Below, one piece after another: positions 9,580-21,395 of a stretch of DNA of 64,000 nt. Numbering within the stretch: the stretch's first letter is position 1; each line of letters begins with the position of its first letter. The notes under the pieces were generated by a model. It did not search any database. It was not told the origin of the DNA and saw only the letters and a program-made list of their open reading frames with translations. Where the stretch lies: the NCBI GenBank assembly GCA_021904315.1, contig CM038917.1, positions 3,038,001 through 3,102,000 of the forward strand, given 5' to 3'. Origin of the DNA: Sphagnum magellanicum (lineage: Eukaryota; Streptophyta; Sphagnopsida; Sphagnales; Sphagnaceae). Made by a program: the position numbers and the translations under genes.

Positions 9580-11298
9580 ATGGCAACTACTGCAGTGATG
9601 GTGAGTTGCAATGCTAGGATGATGCTGATGAGTTATGGGAATTCGCTCTTCACTCCTGGAGCTCTTCGATCATCATCACTTGTCGAAGCTCCTGTGTATT
9701 CATCAGGTTCTTTAGCTTCTGGTTCGACGAGAGTGTCGATGTTGGGTTCTGTTTTTAAGATCCGCAAGAATCTGATCACCTCAATTGAGCATTCGAGAAT
9801 TCAGAGCGGTAAGAACAGGCTCAGGAATTGCATTGTGAGAGCATCGCTCAAGGGAGAGGGCGAGTCGAGAGTGAGGCAACAGGCGTCTGAGAAAGCGGCG
9901 GCGGAAACAGCTGGTGGTTCTGATGCTGCAGCAGCAGCTCCTCCTCCTCTTCGTAGCAGCAGCTCAGATGCAGATCAAGTTCGATTGCCTGCAGACGCCG
10001 CTGTTTATGTTGACAAGTCGGTGCTTGACAGTTTTCTGGATGTGGCACGAGCTGGAAGAACTGCTGATGATGATGACCTCGTCAGGGAAGAAGACGATCA
10101 TGCGGAAGAAGAAGCTGGTGGGATAGCTGTGCAGCAGCAGGAATTGGGTCGCTCGGCGGAGGCCGATACAGCAGCTGTGAGTCTTGGAAACAAACCCTCG
10201 GAGGTTGCCCAGGAGAAAGAAGGTTCTGGCCCCTACTTTGAAGACCAGGAGCTCACGGCAAGCGTCCTGAACGTTGCTTCTGACGCAGCAGTCGACAATC
10301 AGCCGGAAGTTGACGCTGAAGCAGAGCGAGGAGCTGAGGCAATTGTGGATAAGTTTGGAGGTTCAGCAGGCTCCAGCTCGAAGCTGCTTACTCAAGCGAA
10401 CATTGAGGAGCTTGCCGAAGTCGCTGCTAGACTGGAGAGTCAGCGTGCTAGTGCAGGATTAGAAACGGGATCAGGCCGCCAAGCCGGAGCCGCAGAGAGA
10501 GGAGGCGGTGCAGCAAAACGACGTCCAAGCATCGAGGAGACTGGCAAGAAGATAGCAGCAGAGGTAAGACAAAGGGTAGAGGATCTGCAGGGAGGAGTGG
10601 ATGGGGTTATGGAAGCAGGAGAGTATGCGAAAGAAGGACTTGACAAAAGGATCAAAGTCCTGAACCTCGCAGCTGAAGAAGCCAGAGAAACAGGCACCCA
10701 AGCTGCCGATATTGCAGCAAAGGGATGGGGGGCGCTTGCAAAACGAACGGAAGATCTCGTCACCCATCTCCAGAAAACAACCACTGCAACACAACGAAGC
10801 TTGAACAAGAATACAGAAGTAGCCAAGGAACAGATAGAACAAAACGTGGCTGAAGCATACAACAAAGTGGGTGAAACTCGAGAGAATATTAACGACTTGC
10901 AAAGTGATCTGGAGCAAAACTTGACAGAAATACAAAACAAAATCAAACAAAAAGTGGGAGAAGCTCAAGCTACATACTCCAAATTGTTGGAAGATGCAAA
11001 ACTTGCTGTAGCTGCTGCTGAGCAAAAAACCTCAAATGCAGATCAAAGTAAGGAGGATGAGGATGAGGATTCATCTTCTTCTTCTTCTTCTTCTTCTTTC
11101 ACAGAAGCAGCTGGTACAGTTTCAAAGATGATAAGCCATAGCTATGAAGATGAAGTTGGAAATGAGCAATTGGCAGAAGGATTATCAAGGAAAGAACTCA
11201 GAAACAATATTCAGCAAGAAGAGTCTGATGCTGCTGCTCGAGCAACAAACACAGATCCTGTAGAAATAGGCAGAGATGATGAATGGGGTGGTAAGTAG
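9580..11298 (+). CDS. Plastid-targeted LEA-like coiled/amphipathic-helix protein
   Basis: Single-exon ORF of 572 residues. The frame is open further upstream to 9253, but the ATG at 9580 is preferred because it begins a typical chloroplast transit peptide: MATTAVMVSC, Ser/Arg-rich and almost free of acidic residues, ending at a VRA|S site near residue 88. Residues 90-300 are acidic and low complexity (DDDD, EEE, poly-Ala). Residues about 355-510 form a long series of amphipathic 11-mer-like helices (AAEEARETGTQAADIAAKGW; QNVAEAYNKVGETRENINDL), like LEA group 3/4 or apolipoprotein-type domains. A poly-Ser tract near 525 is encoded by a TTC microsatellite at about 11069-11098. The likely role is protecting plastid membranes or stromal proteins during water loss, as for COR15-type proteins; this is inference. 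It is the third LEA-like gene in 11 kb. Confidence 0.7.
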   Translation: MATTAVMVSCNARMMLMSYGNSLFTPGALRSSSLVEAPVYSSGSLASGSTRVSMLGSVFKIRKNLITSIEHSRIQSGKNRLRNCIVRASLKGEGESRVRQQASEKAAAETAGGSDAAAAAPPPLRSSSSDADQVRLPADAAVYVDKSVLDSFLDVARAGRTADDDDLVREEDDHAEEEAGGIAVQQQELGRSAEADTAAVSLGNKPSEVAQEKEGSGPYFEDQELTASVLNVASDAAVDNQPEVDAEAERGAEAIVDKFGGSAGSSSKLLTQANIEELAEVAARLESQRASAGLETGSGRQAGAAERGGGAAKRRPSIEETGKKIAAEVRQRVEDLQGGVDGVMEAGEYAKEGLDKRIKVLNLAAEEARETGTQAADIAAKGWGALAKRTEDLVTHLQKTTTATQRSLNKNTEVAKEQIEQNVAEAYNKVGETRENINDLQSDLEQNLTEIQNKIKQKVGEAQATYSKLLEDAKLAVAAAEQKTSNADQSKEDEDEDSSSSSSSSSFTEAAGTVSKMISHSYEDEVGNEQLAEGLSRKELRNNIQQEESDAAARATNTDPVEIGRDDEWGGK

Positions 11299-12801
11299 GA
11301 ACCCTGATTTGATGGTTTAGAGATCATCACATCAAAGTGTAGCAGCCAAGGAGAAAATCTCTAATCAAGTTCTGAGTAATTTGATAATTTTCTTGAGATT
11401 ATTTTGCATCAATCTTCTTCTTCTTAGCACAATGTTTCTTCATTTCTTCTTTGCTAATCGGGGGCCATAATGGTGACAATGGATGGATACGATTGGATTT
11501 TTTTAAAGCCCTTTGAATGTGCAGTATCATATCATCAGTGGCAGAGCCTTTGGAAAATTTGCTCAATTCTGAAGTCTCGCTCTAGTAAATCTTGTTGTGA
11601 TTCATACAAGTGGTTTGAGCAAGCTAATTTCAGATGGGTGAAGAAGATCAACGGTTTTGTTCAAGTTTTTCACATGGGTGGTGGGGGTTTTCTCTAGAAG
11701 CTGCTCTTTGTCTCGGTTGGATTGGTTTCCTGTGGTGCATTATTTGCCCAGAAACCATATGTTTTTGGGTTTTGAGGTTTGCTCTCAAGATTTCAAATAG
11801 GTAAAATGGGTCCTACAAACTGGGTTCCGGATGCTTTCAAAGGGGACCTTTCCTTAGGTATGCACGCATCACTAAAATATGTATGAAATGCAGATCTGCC
11901 AAAGACCACCAGCATGATGCAACACATTTTTTGGACACAAACTTTTATATTTTTGTATAACTTTGATAGTTGGTTGTAAAATTTCTAAGTTGCTTATTAA
12001 AATTTCAGCTAATTAAGTGCATATACTTGGAAAGTTTCTGTGCACTGCAATCGTCATTAAGGCTCAATATTGTGACTACTCAAATGGTATCATGCTTTGG
12101 CAGAAGCAAAAAAGCTCACTAGAGCTTCTTCTTCTTCAATCAAGAAAAGAAAGTCACACCCGCAACAAACTGAAATTGTTGCCCATGAATGCACAAGTTT
12201 TTTTTGGTATCTTTATTGACTTTTGTCATTTGTTGTTGTGTCACACAGATAACAAACACACTCTGGAGGAAACCTTCACAAGAACCTGACCCTGAACCCC
12301 TGGATTTAACACTACAAACTGGATACCCTCACAACACTGGACATAACCTCACACACACACACACTTGTGTAATGTGTTCTCCACAGGAAAACCATTGTGA
12401 TTTTGTCCATTCTTCACTATCTGATAAGCTTAAAGCCAGCAGAATAGTACATATATATACATGACTTCGCAATTATTCTTTGAACGTCTGAATTCAAACT
12501 CATTACAGGACTTAACTCCACATTGCGGCAATTGCCACTGTCTGCACCTCTCATCATCTCATTCCAATTGAGCAGCTGGAAAGCTGTGAAATAGGTACCT
12601 CATGTTGATGGTTTTTCACATTGAGACTTTCAACATCTGGAGGACTCGTCATCCACAGGGCCTTTGCATCCTTAAATCTTTTGAGAAGAGTGACAGTGAC
12701 TTGTGCCTGTTTTTTTTTTTCTTCCCATAAATGAGAGTAACTTGATGGGATGGATGCACACATACACCGATATTAAGAGCAAGAAGAAGCTCCCGAGGAG
12801 C
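11299..12801. other. Intergenic, convergent 3' ends
   Basis: Lies between the stop of the plastid LEA-like gene and the stop of the SPX-MFS gene, which are convergent, so it should hold both 3' UTRs. A short CA run lies near 12349-12364. No other gene seen. Confidence 0.5.
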
Positions 12802-15800
12802 CTAGTAAAGGGAGAAGTATCCTATCCAGGTGTAAACTGCTGCGACAATCACAAGGAGGAAGGTGGGAATTATGGAGAAGTTGAGCAAATGCTGCTCTCC
12901 AGCCCAACCCGTAATGGTTATGAGCACATCTGCCAATGTCCTGGCAAGAGTCCCAGTTTCCGTGGACAGAAACCCACAATTGAACACCCCTTGGGATAGA
13001 CGTGGTGACATCACTTTTGATAGAAGAGACAAATTTACGCCTGCACACAATCATAACAAAGATGCATCATAGCCCCCATTAAACGGCTAATCTGTGTCAA
13101 AGAAAAGGAAGAGAGGGAGAAATCCTCAACTTTGAGCCTTTTTTGATGTCTTCTTTGTGTGGGTAAGAAACATCACACGGTGGGTTTTCCATTGGACATG
13201 CAAAGAACAGCATTAAAATGAGAACCAGAACCTAATCAATAACATTGAACTGCTATTTTCCTTCATTATCATTCATGCATACTGACTGACACATAAGGGC
13301 ATATTCTATGCAGAATTTTGTAGCTACACTAAAAGAGAATGTGTTATGAGTCACAGCTTCTGGTGTGAGAAAAAAAACCACATTCTCTTGTAGTGCTAGC
13401 TGCTGTCAGAGTAATGAAGATCCCGCCTGCTAGAAAAGAAAGGGATTATGGGCATTAACAAACCTTCAAGGACACTACCGGAGACAAATATGAGAATGGC
13501 AGCACCAACATATTGGTATTTGGTGTAAGGCAGCCATGGGCAAAAGCATGCTATCGCAGCTACCCCGACAGCCAAGCACACCTGTGACACTAGTATTACC
13601 AACCTGCACAACCCAGCAGCAGATGGTCATGCCTCTCAGTCCACAGTTTCAGCTTCTCCATAGTAGTACTACCTCCAAACCCAAGCTGCACGTCTCACTC
13701 TATTTGAAGTTCCCCTCATCTGTAGCAGTGTTGGGTGGGTGTCAACTATTGCCTTTTGAACAGACCAGCTGGTACTGGTTTTGAATCTTTGAAAAAATTT
13801 CATAGCTCAGCCTGGAACTTGTATTTGAACTTTCCTTTTAACATACACAATTATGCTTGAAATTCTGGTGAACTCAGAAAGAGATTTTAAGCATTGAAGA
13901 AGTATGAAATTATGTACCTGTCTTCGTAAATGTTACTGATGTAGTTTCCAACCAATGCACTGATTGGTACAACTGTGAGTCCCAATAGAGCCAAGAAAAT
14001 TCCCACCTGCATGCATAGGTATTCCAACATCAAACACTTGCTCTCATTTCTGCCTATCCTATTTAGCAATTTGGATTGGGTGGCTAGAAAATTGATACAT
14101 CTTTCTGCCACCCAATCCAAACATTTGTCAACTCTGGTGAGACTTGATCAATCATCAATGCTGACGTGAAGTATTTATTGTAGGACGTCAGTTTTCTGTG
14201 GGGGTTTATTTGTTGTTGGAACCCAATTTAGTGGCAACAGGTTCCAGTCTTTTTTGTGTTATGGGAGTTTGGTGTAGCTCTAGAGTCTCACCTTTCCTGT
14301 TTTGAAATTTCAAAGGACAAAAGAACAGGAGCTGTGGATGATGCCAAGCTTTCTTAGTTTCAAAGAGTGTTGGATGCTGATGTAATAGTGCATGACACTG
14401 AAAATGATTTGATCATCATCAAATCTTCACAAATTGACCAGCCAAATGCATGTTGACATACTGATCTTCAGGTCTGAATTTTTCCCCGTTTGGTGAAGGA
14501 GGAAAAGAAAAAACTAGAGCTTTGTGACTTGGATCTGCAATGATTGTTGAATGATGAGAAGTCTAACCTGAAAAGTGGACCAGTTGAAGTAGAAACTGGT
14601 AAGTACGCCTGATTCAGAGATGAGAATCTCAGACGTGAATTTCATCATGAAGTAAATGGTGAGCAGAACCCTGACAGGCAGTGTCAACTCCTTCATTAGC
14701 TCTGTAAGGTTTTGAACAGCTTTGGCATCATTGTATTCGGAGGACACAACAGATTCATCACCATCGTCGGAGATGATATCACCGTCCTTGGTTTGCTCAA
14801 GATGCAGAGGATGCAAAGAAGTCTCATAGAGCAATGGTGAGCTCATAGTTGGAGCACTGTCATCTATTGTTGTCCCCAAATTCATTGACTTTGAACTGTG
14901 CCTTGAGCTATGCCTTGAACTGTGCCTTGAACTGTGCTTCGAGTCTGGGATAACATGATCCCTGTTGGGTTCCTTGAAGAACAGTAGGGTGAGGAGAAAG
15001 TACAATCCCCATGCTGCTACCATCACCCAACCTGGAGCCGTTACATAATTCACCGGTGCTCCAAATATCTGCAAGGCTTTTAGCAGACGTCTTTCAGGAT
15101 CAGAAATGCTGAAGAACACATGGTGAAGAAAATCAGAAACTGGGTGGTTAAAAAGTTGACATCTTGAAGTACACTTGGATTGACGGTTCCAAGCTTTGTC
15201 AACTCCATGACATGATTGTTGTCCCTTCTTTAGCCAACAAGAAGAGATTGAACTGAATGTGTGAGTAGTGTAAGTCTTCAACAACACTTAGCAAGAGAGA
15301 GAGAATGAGCAGATTGAAGAACATGTTTTGTTTAACCTTGAATTTGATGTTGTTGAGGAGACCAGCAAGTGCAGGACCTGTAGCCATCCCTAGTGCACTT
15401 GCACTCACAAATGCTGCAGAAGCGCGGGTAAGTTCCTTCACTGGAACATGGTCAGCGATGTATCGTCGACTGATAGCCCTTACATTTCCTAATCTGCAAC
15501 CAGACAAACGTCAAACCACACTAATTTCCTGAGCAATCAACTCTACATTCCAAAACAAGTTTCAGATAAAATAGGTTCATGAATTCATCAAACAATGGCA
15601 GGCAAAACAGTTGGGCAGCTCAGAGAGGCATTGGAGAAAGTGTCAAAAAGGAGAGAGTTTGGAGATTCAGCTGACAAGGAGAGAGAGGCAAAGGGTCCAA
15701 ACAAAATAAGTAGTTGTTCAGGTAAGTACAAAGTACCCGCAGAGGAAGCGACCCAAGACCAAGAGCCAGATAGAATTGAAGTAGAGCGCCAGTGCATACA

Positions 15801-16101
15801 TCAGGTTACCAGCTATGAGAATCAGGCTACTGTAAAGAAGTGGAGATTTGTAGGAGTAATTGGACCACCAGCTATACACAAATGCAGACACCAATGCAGC
15901 CAAGGGCATGGACCCAATGATCACCCCACACAACGAGCCTGGAGCATCAAGCATTTTTGCATACTCATTTGATGTTGGGACCACTATGTAGTAGTTCACC
16001 TGCAGGTGCATCAATGCTGTGTTCAGCACTTCAATCTTTCCAAGAATCTGGTGAACACTTTCAGCAGCTCTGAGAGAGAAAGAGTGGGTCTGAGAAACTC
16101 T

Positions 16102-16132
<31 letters not shown>

Positions 16133-18296
16133 GATATAATTCTTTACCATGTACAAAAAAGCATTCATGAGATTGAGTTGGATTGAGATGAAGTGGGCGT
16201 CTTCATGTTTAATCAGCAGCTCATGGATTTCATCTTTGGGTGGTGGCAGCAAAAGCTCATTTGCCACATATGCTGCAAAGCTCAGCTGCTGGGTCAATCT
16301 ATCTGCCGCTTGTTCAATCGCCTGTAAAGAAGGCCATGAAGAACATTGCCACCTAAGTGCCATCAAGGAATATATTACTGTTCTACATTCCATCTATGCT
16401 TTGAATCATGATCATAATCCATGATCGCATCTAACAACCTCTAACTTCTTATCTTTTGATGTCTATGAGAGATGACCAAACTGGATGTTGTAGGTTCTGG
16501 ATTCGACATCTTCATCTTCATCCTTGTAACTGTTTTGTGCTTGGTTCAAGAAAGATGTTGAAAACTGTCACTTAGTTTCACACTTGACAATTTGTTCTTT
16601 TTTGGCTTATGTTGATAGTGTGTAGGAATAAGAGATGGTGGTGGAGAAGGTACCTGAATAATGGGTTCATGCTCAACAACATCTCTTGGAAGTTCTGCTT
16701 CGTGATACAGAGAGATGGTACTACTGTAAGTGTTAAGGCTCACAGTTTGGAGTTCTGCAAGGTTGCGAGATATGGTGGCTACCATGGCCTTGATTCCCTG
16801 TCATGAATCAACAGAGATGGGCATCAATTGCAGCAGCTCCAACTTAATTAGCAGCATGATGGCTATATATGCAAAGAAAAAAAAAGAGGATCTGAAACAG
16901 TTACTGTTCGTAATTCACTGACTGGTTTTCAGCAGACCTTTCCAGCCCAACCAGATTACTCACCAAGTGCCGGAACATCTGCTGGAGCTGAGAGTAAGGA
17001 TGATTGGAGCGAGAAGCAATGTAGTGAGCTCCAAGCCGGAAACCAACACGCTTGTCAAAGTTTTTCAGAATTTTGTTAAGACCTACAGCATTCAGTTCCA
17101 CAAAGTGCAATAGCTGGAGAAGCTCAACACCAACTTGCCTACAAAATACCCAATTTCCATGATATGAATTTTCATCTCACCTGTGTCCAATTGCTACACT
17201 ACAAATCCAACCCCACCATTAGATTGAGATCTATGATAATCATACATCAACTAAAATTATCTGTTCAGGAATCCATAATGTGATGATTCTGAGGAATTTT
17301 CAGTCACTCAAAGTTGCAAGATCTTTGAGGTGTAGAATTTCATCTGGAAATGACATTATCTTTCATTCCAGGCTTGATAAGTGTACCTATAGTCACTCAT
17401 GAGGCGCTGGACTGTGTCAAATTCTTCTGGTGGTTCAGAGACAGCTAGCTCAGTATCATTGTCTGTATATGATCCTCCATCTTGGATGTTATGCCGCCTC
17501 TCACGAAGCTTTTGCAACCGGCCAGCCAGCAGGCCTTGCTTCTCAATCATAAACAAGACGATCTTCTCAATCTGCAAAACCCATACAAACCCACTTCCAG
17601 AATTGCCATCCTCTGCAGAATGCCAATTGAAAAGTTGAAAGGATTGTGCTTTTGAAGGAGAAGCAAGCAGCTACCACATGATCAATTTATCTTCTAGAGC
17701 CATTATGGACTCTGCTTATGACAAAGTAAAGCTCTGCATGAGTACAACACAATGCAGATCTCAGATTCTTATATGAACTTTTTTGCATATGAGAATTTTT
17801 GTTACTATGGTGTTGTATTATGAACCTGAGAGTCCAAAAGGCGAGAGAATGTGCGAATGATTTCATCACGCTCATCATCACTTGCACCGGCTGCACGACT
17901 TGCATATTGCTTTATCCGCTTCTTCAATGCCTTGTACCCAATGTAATATCTGGAAACAAGGAAGTTAAATCTGAGTCTCCATGAGTTTTCTGCTTCCAAG
18001 ATCAAGTACTGTGAATCTCTGACAATTTTTGAATTCCTTGGGAACACAAATTTTGTGAGAGACCAAAGCTAGCTTATCACTATGAGAAAATTGCAGACTG
18101 ACTAGCATCAGTGTTAGTGCACAATTTGGCAGAAAATTATTGTCAGGACTGGGAGTTACCACCCGTCCTTACTGTAAAGAGAAACATTCATTGCTCCTTG
18201 GAAATACACAAGAGAGTGAGAAATGGGGGTTGGGGGGGCGCACTCTTCCCAGCCTGGGACTTGATTGGCCAAGATGTATTGCCCGAAGTGGACCAT
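12802..18296 (-). CDS. SPX-MFS vacuolar phosphate transporter, 12 exons
   Basis: Twelve exons join without a frame break to 747 residues: 18296-18244, 17949-17826, 17571-17387, 17138-16964, 16797-16654, 16321-16148, 15999-15737, 15493-15337, 15068-14568, 14006-13918, 13603-13464, 13040-12802. Exon 1 (53 nt; [17 protein letters not shown]) supplies the SPX N-terminus. Residues 1-170 are the SPX domain with the basic inositol-pyrophosphate-binding clusters [10 protein letters not shown] (24-33) and [11 protein letters not shown] (141-151). From about 285 on is the MFS transporter, with typical family segments [38 protein letters not shown] and a C-terminal [14 protein letters not shown]. The central loop carries a short SSRH tandem repeat (about 469-486). 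The family (Arabidopsis PHT5/VPT1) moves phosphate into the vacuole, gated by SPX sensing of phosphate status. Length is slightly above the usual ~700. The gene appears intact. Confidence 0.93.
14070..14121. repeat. Perfect 15-bp inverted repeat (hairpin) in SPX-MFS intron 9
   Basis: Arms tttggattgggtggc (14070-14084) and gccacccaatccaaa (14107-14121) are exact reverse complements. Inside them agaaa (86-90) pairs with tttct (102-106) after a one-base bulge, so the stem is about 20 bp with an 11-nt loop. It lies about 65 nt upstream of the intron 9 acceptor at 14007. Confidence 0.8.
16106..16132. repeat. (GA)n microsatellite in SPX-MFS intron 6
   Basis: About 13 GA units, which read as a CT-rich tract on the transcribed strand, starting 15 nt inside the intron after the exon 6 donor at 16147. 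Confidence 0.9.
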
Positions 18297-20184
18297 CTTG
18301 CATCACTTGTTGCACAACCTTCAGTTGAAATCTACTAGTCTGGAAGAAAAAAAAACCACAGACCATATAAGAGCTTTCATCAGATCAAGGAAGATGTTGC
18401 AGCAAACTTGAGCATGGACTCTGGACCCTGGATGGCAATTGCATAAGACTGACATCAAATACATGAAACACATAGTGACCACCCACATACATTCTTTTTT
18501 CATATGTGACATGTTGATGCTAAATCTGATCCAGATTTCTGAGAAATTATTGAGATTGTCTTTGACTCTTAACTCTGCTGGGTACTGTTCCAGAGATCTT
18601 TTGCACCTCAGTATTGTTGCTCAAACATGAAATCAATCAGGGATCCAAGTCCAGGTGCATTTTATACTAGTACTATTTAACGATTTCATAACAAAATCAT
18701 GAAGTTCAACTGTGAAAAGTTCTTAGCAAAGACCATGCATACAGAGTTTTTGAAGCTTTGCTCAAAACCTTGAAAGCTAGATCCTGCAACCCAATATCAA
18801 ACAGTGTGATTCCAACAAGCCGGGAGCAAGAGTTTTATCTTCTTTCTGAGATTAAGGTGAGCACCATTACCAAATTGAAGCTGCAAAATTTTGAAACTAT
18901 GACAATTATGCAAGCTTACATTTTGTCCCTCCACACCTTCAACGCACTCTCACATGTGCTGCATTGATAAAGACAGACTCAATTGAGCTGCTGTGACTGT
19001 TGTCCTGGAGAGAAAACCTCACATGTCAGACATCATGGATACCAACATTGTGTGACAAAATCTACACTCACTCTGCTAGACAATCCAACAAGGTTCAGCC
19101 AATTGGGTACATGAAAATTGTGAAGAAATGGATGATGGGTCACCGCCGTTTCTAGCATCCCAAGGAAAAAAAAGAAGATGCAGTGAAAACTTTGGGGGAG
19201 TTTCTTTTGGAAGATGGGAGTTTTGGTTTGAAATTTTGGTTTGAGGTTTTGTGGGTTTTTGCAACGACTGAGTGGTCCCACAAAGTGGAAGCATACAACT
19301 CAAATTGTGGGTGGGGGGGAAGAACTTAGGAGATGCTGCTATCTCCAGAAGAATATTCACAGCTGGTGCTGCAAATGAGGAGAGAAAAATCTCCAGCTTT
19401 GGTGGGTAAACAAAGCAGCAATCACAATTAGCCCAGTGTCTCTTCTTTCCTTCTCTCTTGGGCACAATGAGCATCAATCCAATGAGCACCAGAAGAGAAA
19501 ATGTGTCACAAGCCAAAACCTCCAAGATTCCTCCAAAACTTTCCATATTAAGAGAAATTTTGAGGAAACTACCACTCTTTTTTTGCTTGAACTTTTTAAA
19601 TCCACAACCCCCATTTCATATTTTTCATTGCTTACCAAAAAAAGAAGAAGGTGATGATGATGATGATGATGAAGAGAATCTTTGCCACAAAAAGGCCACT
19701 TTCAAAGGGAAAATTTTTCATAGAAGATTCAGGTGGCCATCACAATCTTGAGGGGCCAATTCCCAAATGGGATTCTGCATACCACAAAAAGTCCAAATCC
19801 CATTTGTAGTGTTGACTTGTGTTTATGTATACTCCTAAAGAAGAATTGTTGGATGACTAACTACATTCATCCTTTTTGATTTTTTTCATCCATTTTGGGC
19901 TGGGAACTAGGAAGGATGTGCTCATCTTGAGACTAAGAAAAAAAGAAGAAGAAGAGAATCTTGTTGCAATCCTTTCACTTCCAGAAGGAAAAAAGATTTC
20001 ATCCATTGGGAAGCCCACAACAAATTCCAAGACCTTAGAACCCAATTTCCAAAGTCAATTCTCAATACCCCCAAAGACTCCAAATGCATTGATAGTGTGC
20101 CCACTCATATACTTTAATATCCATTCAGGTTCAGCACTCGGGTGCCAAATAAATTATTTTATTTTTCAAAATTCACTTTGGCAG
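18297..20184. other. Upstream region of SPX-MFS gene; no further gene recognised
   Basis: Probable promoter and 5' leader of the SPX-MFS gene. A 156-codon minus-strand ORF at 19546-19076 has no recognisable domain, a biased composition (Pro, Ser, Phe) and no splice path into exon 1 that I could see, so it is not called. A (GAT)n tract lies at 19652-19671. Confidence 0.45.
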
Positions 20185-21208
20185 TAATAATAATAATAAT
20201 AATAATTTATGACATTTTATCAATAAATAAAGCTAATTTCTTTAGTGGGTTCTCTAGACTTTGAATGTCTAACATAATGAGATTTTTTACAACATTTTCT
20301 CTATTGCTTCTTTTTGCAAAAATGAGGAGAAATAATGTTCTACCAAATTATAGGATAAAAAAAATGTTGTCAATTATTGGATCTCCTCTGTAATGGTGGA
20401 TTGGCCTGAAGCACCAAAAAGCTCTTGGGTTTCCACCAATTCTTTAATTTTTTAAAATTAAAATTAAATTTTTTTGTAATTTCCTTAAATTTCAACATTT
20501 CAAAAAAAAAATCTTAAAATTTTGGATTTTTGAAAAATAATATAATTACTTCTGAATCTGAAAAGGTAATATGACATTCATAAAGAATTGTTGAATAACT
20601 AAATTCATCCTCTTGATTTGTTCATCAATTTCAACTCGGAAAAGCGGTGATGATGATCATCTTGAGTTGGAACTAAAGTTTTGTGCATGAAATAATATCA
20701 TACAACTCCACATGGTCTTGATCTTTTGTTTTTGTAGTTGATAAGTTTTTTTTAATGGATGCCCTTTTTGAAACCATGGTTGATAAAGTTGATGCCAAAA
20801 TTTGATTCTCATCCAACAATTCTTTACACTCCTACCAAAGTGTGCCCTCTATTTCATACCTTGCAAAAAACATGTTTTCCTTGTGGAAGTTTTCATCCAA
20901 GTTATTCTTATGGTCAAGAAATACTCCAAGTATTCCTCCTCTTGGACTCTCTCATACATACATACATACATACATATATACATACATTTGGAATTTAAGG
21001 GAACTTAATGGGAACACATGAGAACTTACACTTGGAACCAAAGGGAAAATGATGCAAACTACATTTATGACATCTTTATTAATACTTTTCAATTTGAATT
21101 CAACCCAATGAATTGTCCAGTTTGGTGATGTTCATATATCTCTTCCTATTCTAGGAATTTCTGGTAGTGGACACAATTTATTTAATTAATTAATTAATTA
21201 ATTAATTT
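20185..21208. repeat. Microsatellite-rich stretch: (TAA)n, (CATA)n, (ATTA)n
   Basis: (TAA)n at 20185-20206, (CATA)n at 20953-20987 and (TTAA/ATTA)n at 21181-21208 lie in AT-rich non-coding DNA. The last one directly abuts a copy of the dispersed repeat that starts at 21209. Confidence 0.85.
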
Positions 21209-21395
21209 GTAGCCAAAGTAGCCCTAGGAAGATGTAAATAAAGTGGCAATCGTCTTTGGGAAGATTTAGCCAAATATGGCTATAAACCAAAATGTGAAAT
21301 ACAAATCTTTAATCATCCTTTTATATTTTGGCTACACACTAAAAACCAAGTACAAAAATCTGGCAATTTTTACTACTTTTTTATTTCTTTCACTT
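21209..21395 (+). repeat. Dispersed repeat copy A (core AGCCAAATATGGCT)
   Basis: Shares about 120 bp of clear similarity with 49820-49930: gaagatttagccaaat.tggct, aaatctttaatcatcctt and ttttggctac.cactaaaaacca occur in the same order and spacing. The palindromic word AGCCAAAT(A/T/C)TGGCT is the anchor of the family. Confidence 0.7.

Noticed and set aside
19076..19546. 156-codon minus-strand ORF upstream of the SPX-MFS gene
   Set aside because: No domain, biased composition, and no phase-compatible splice to exon 1.
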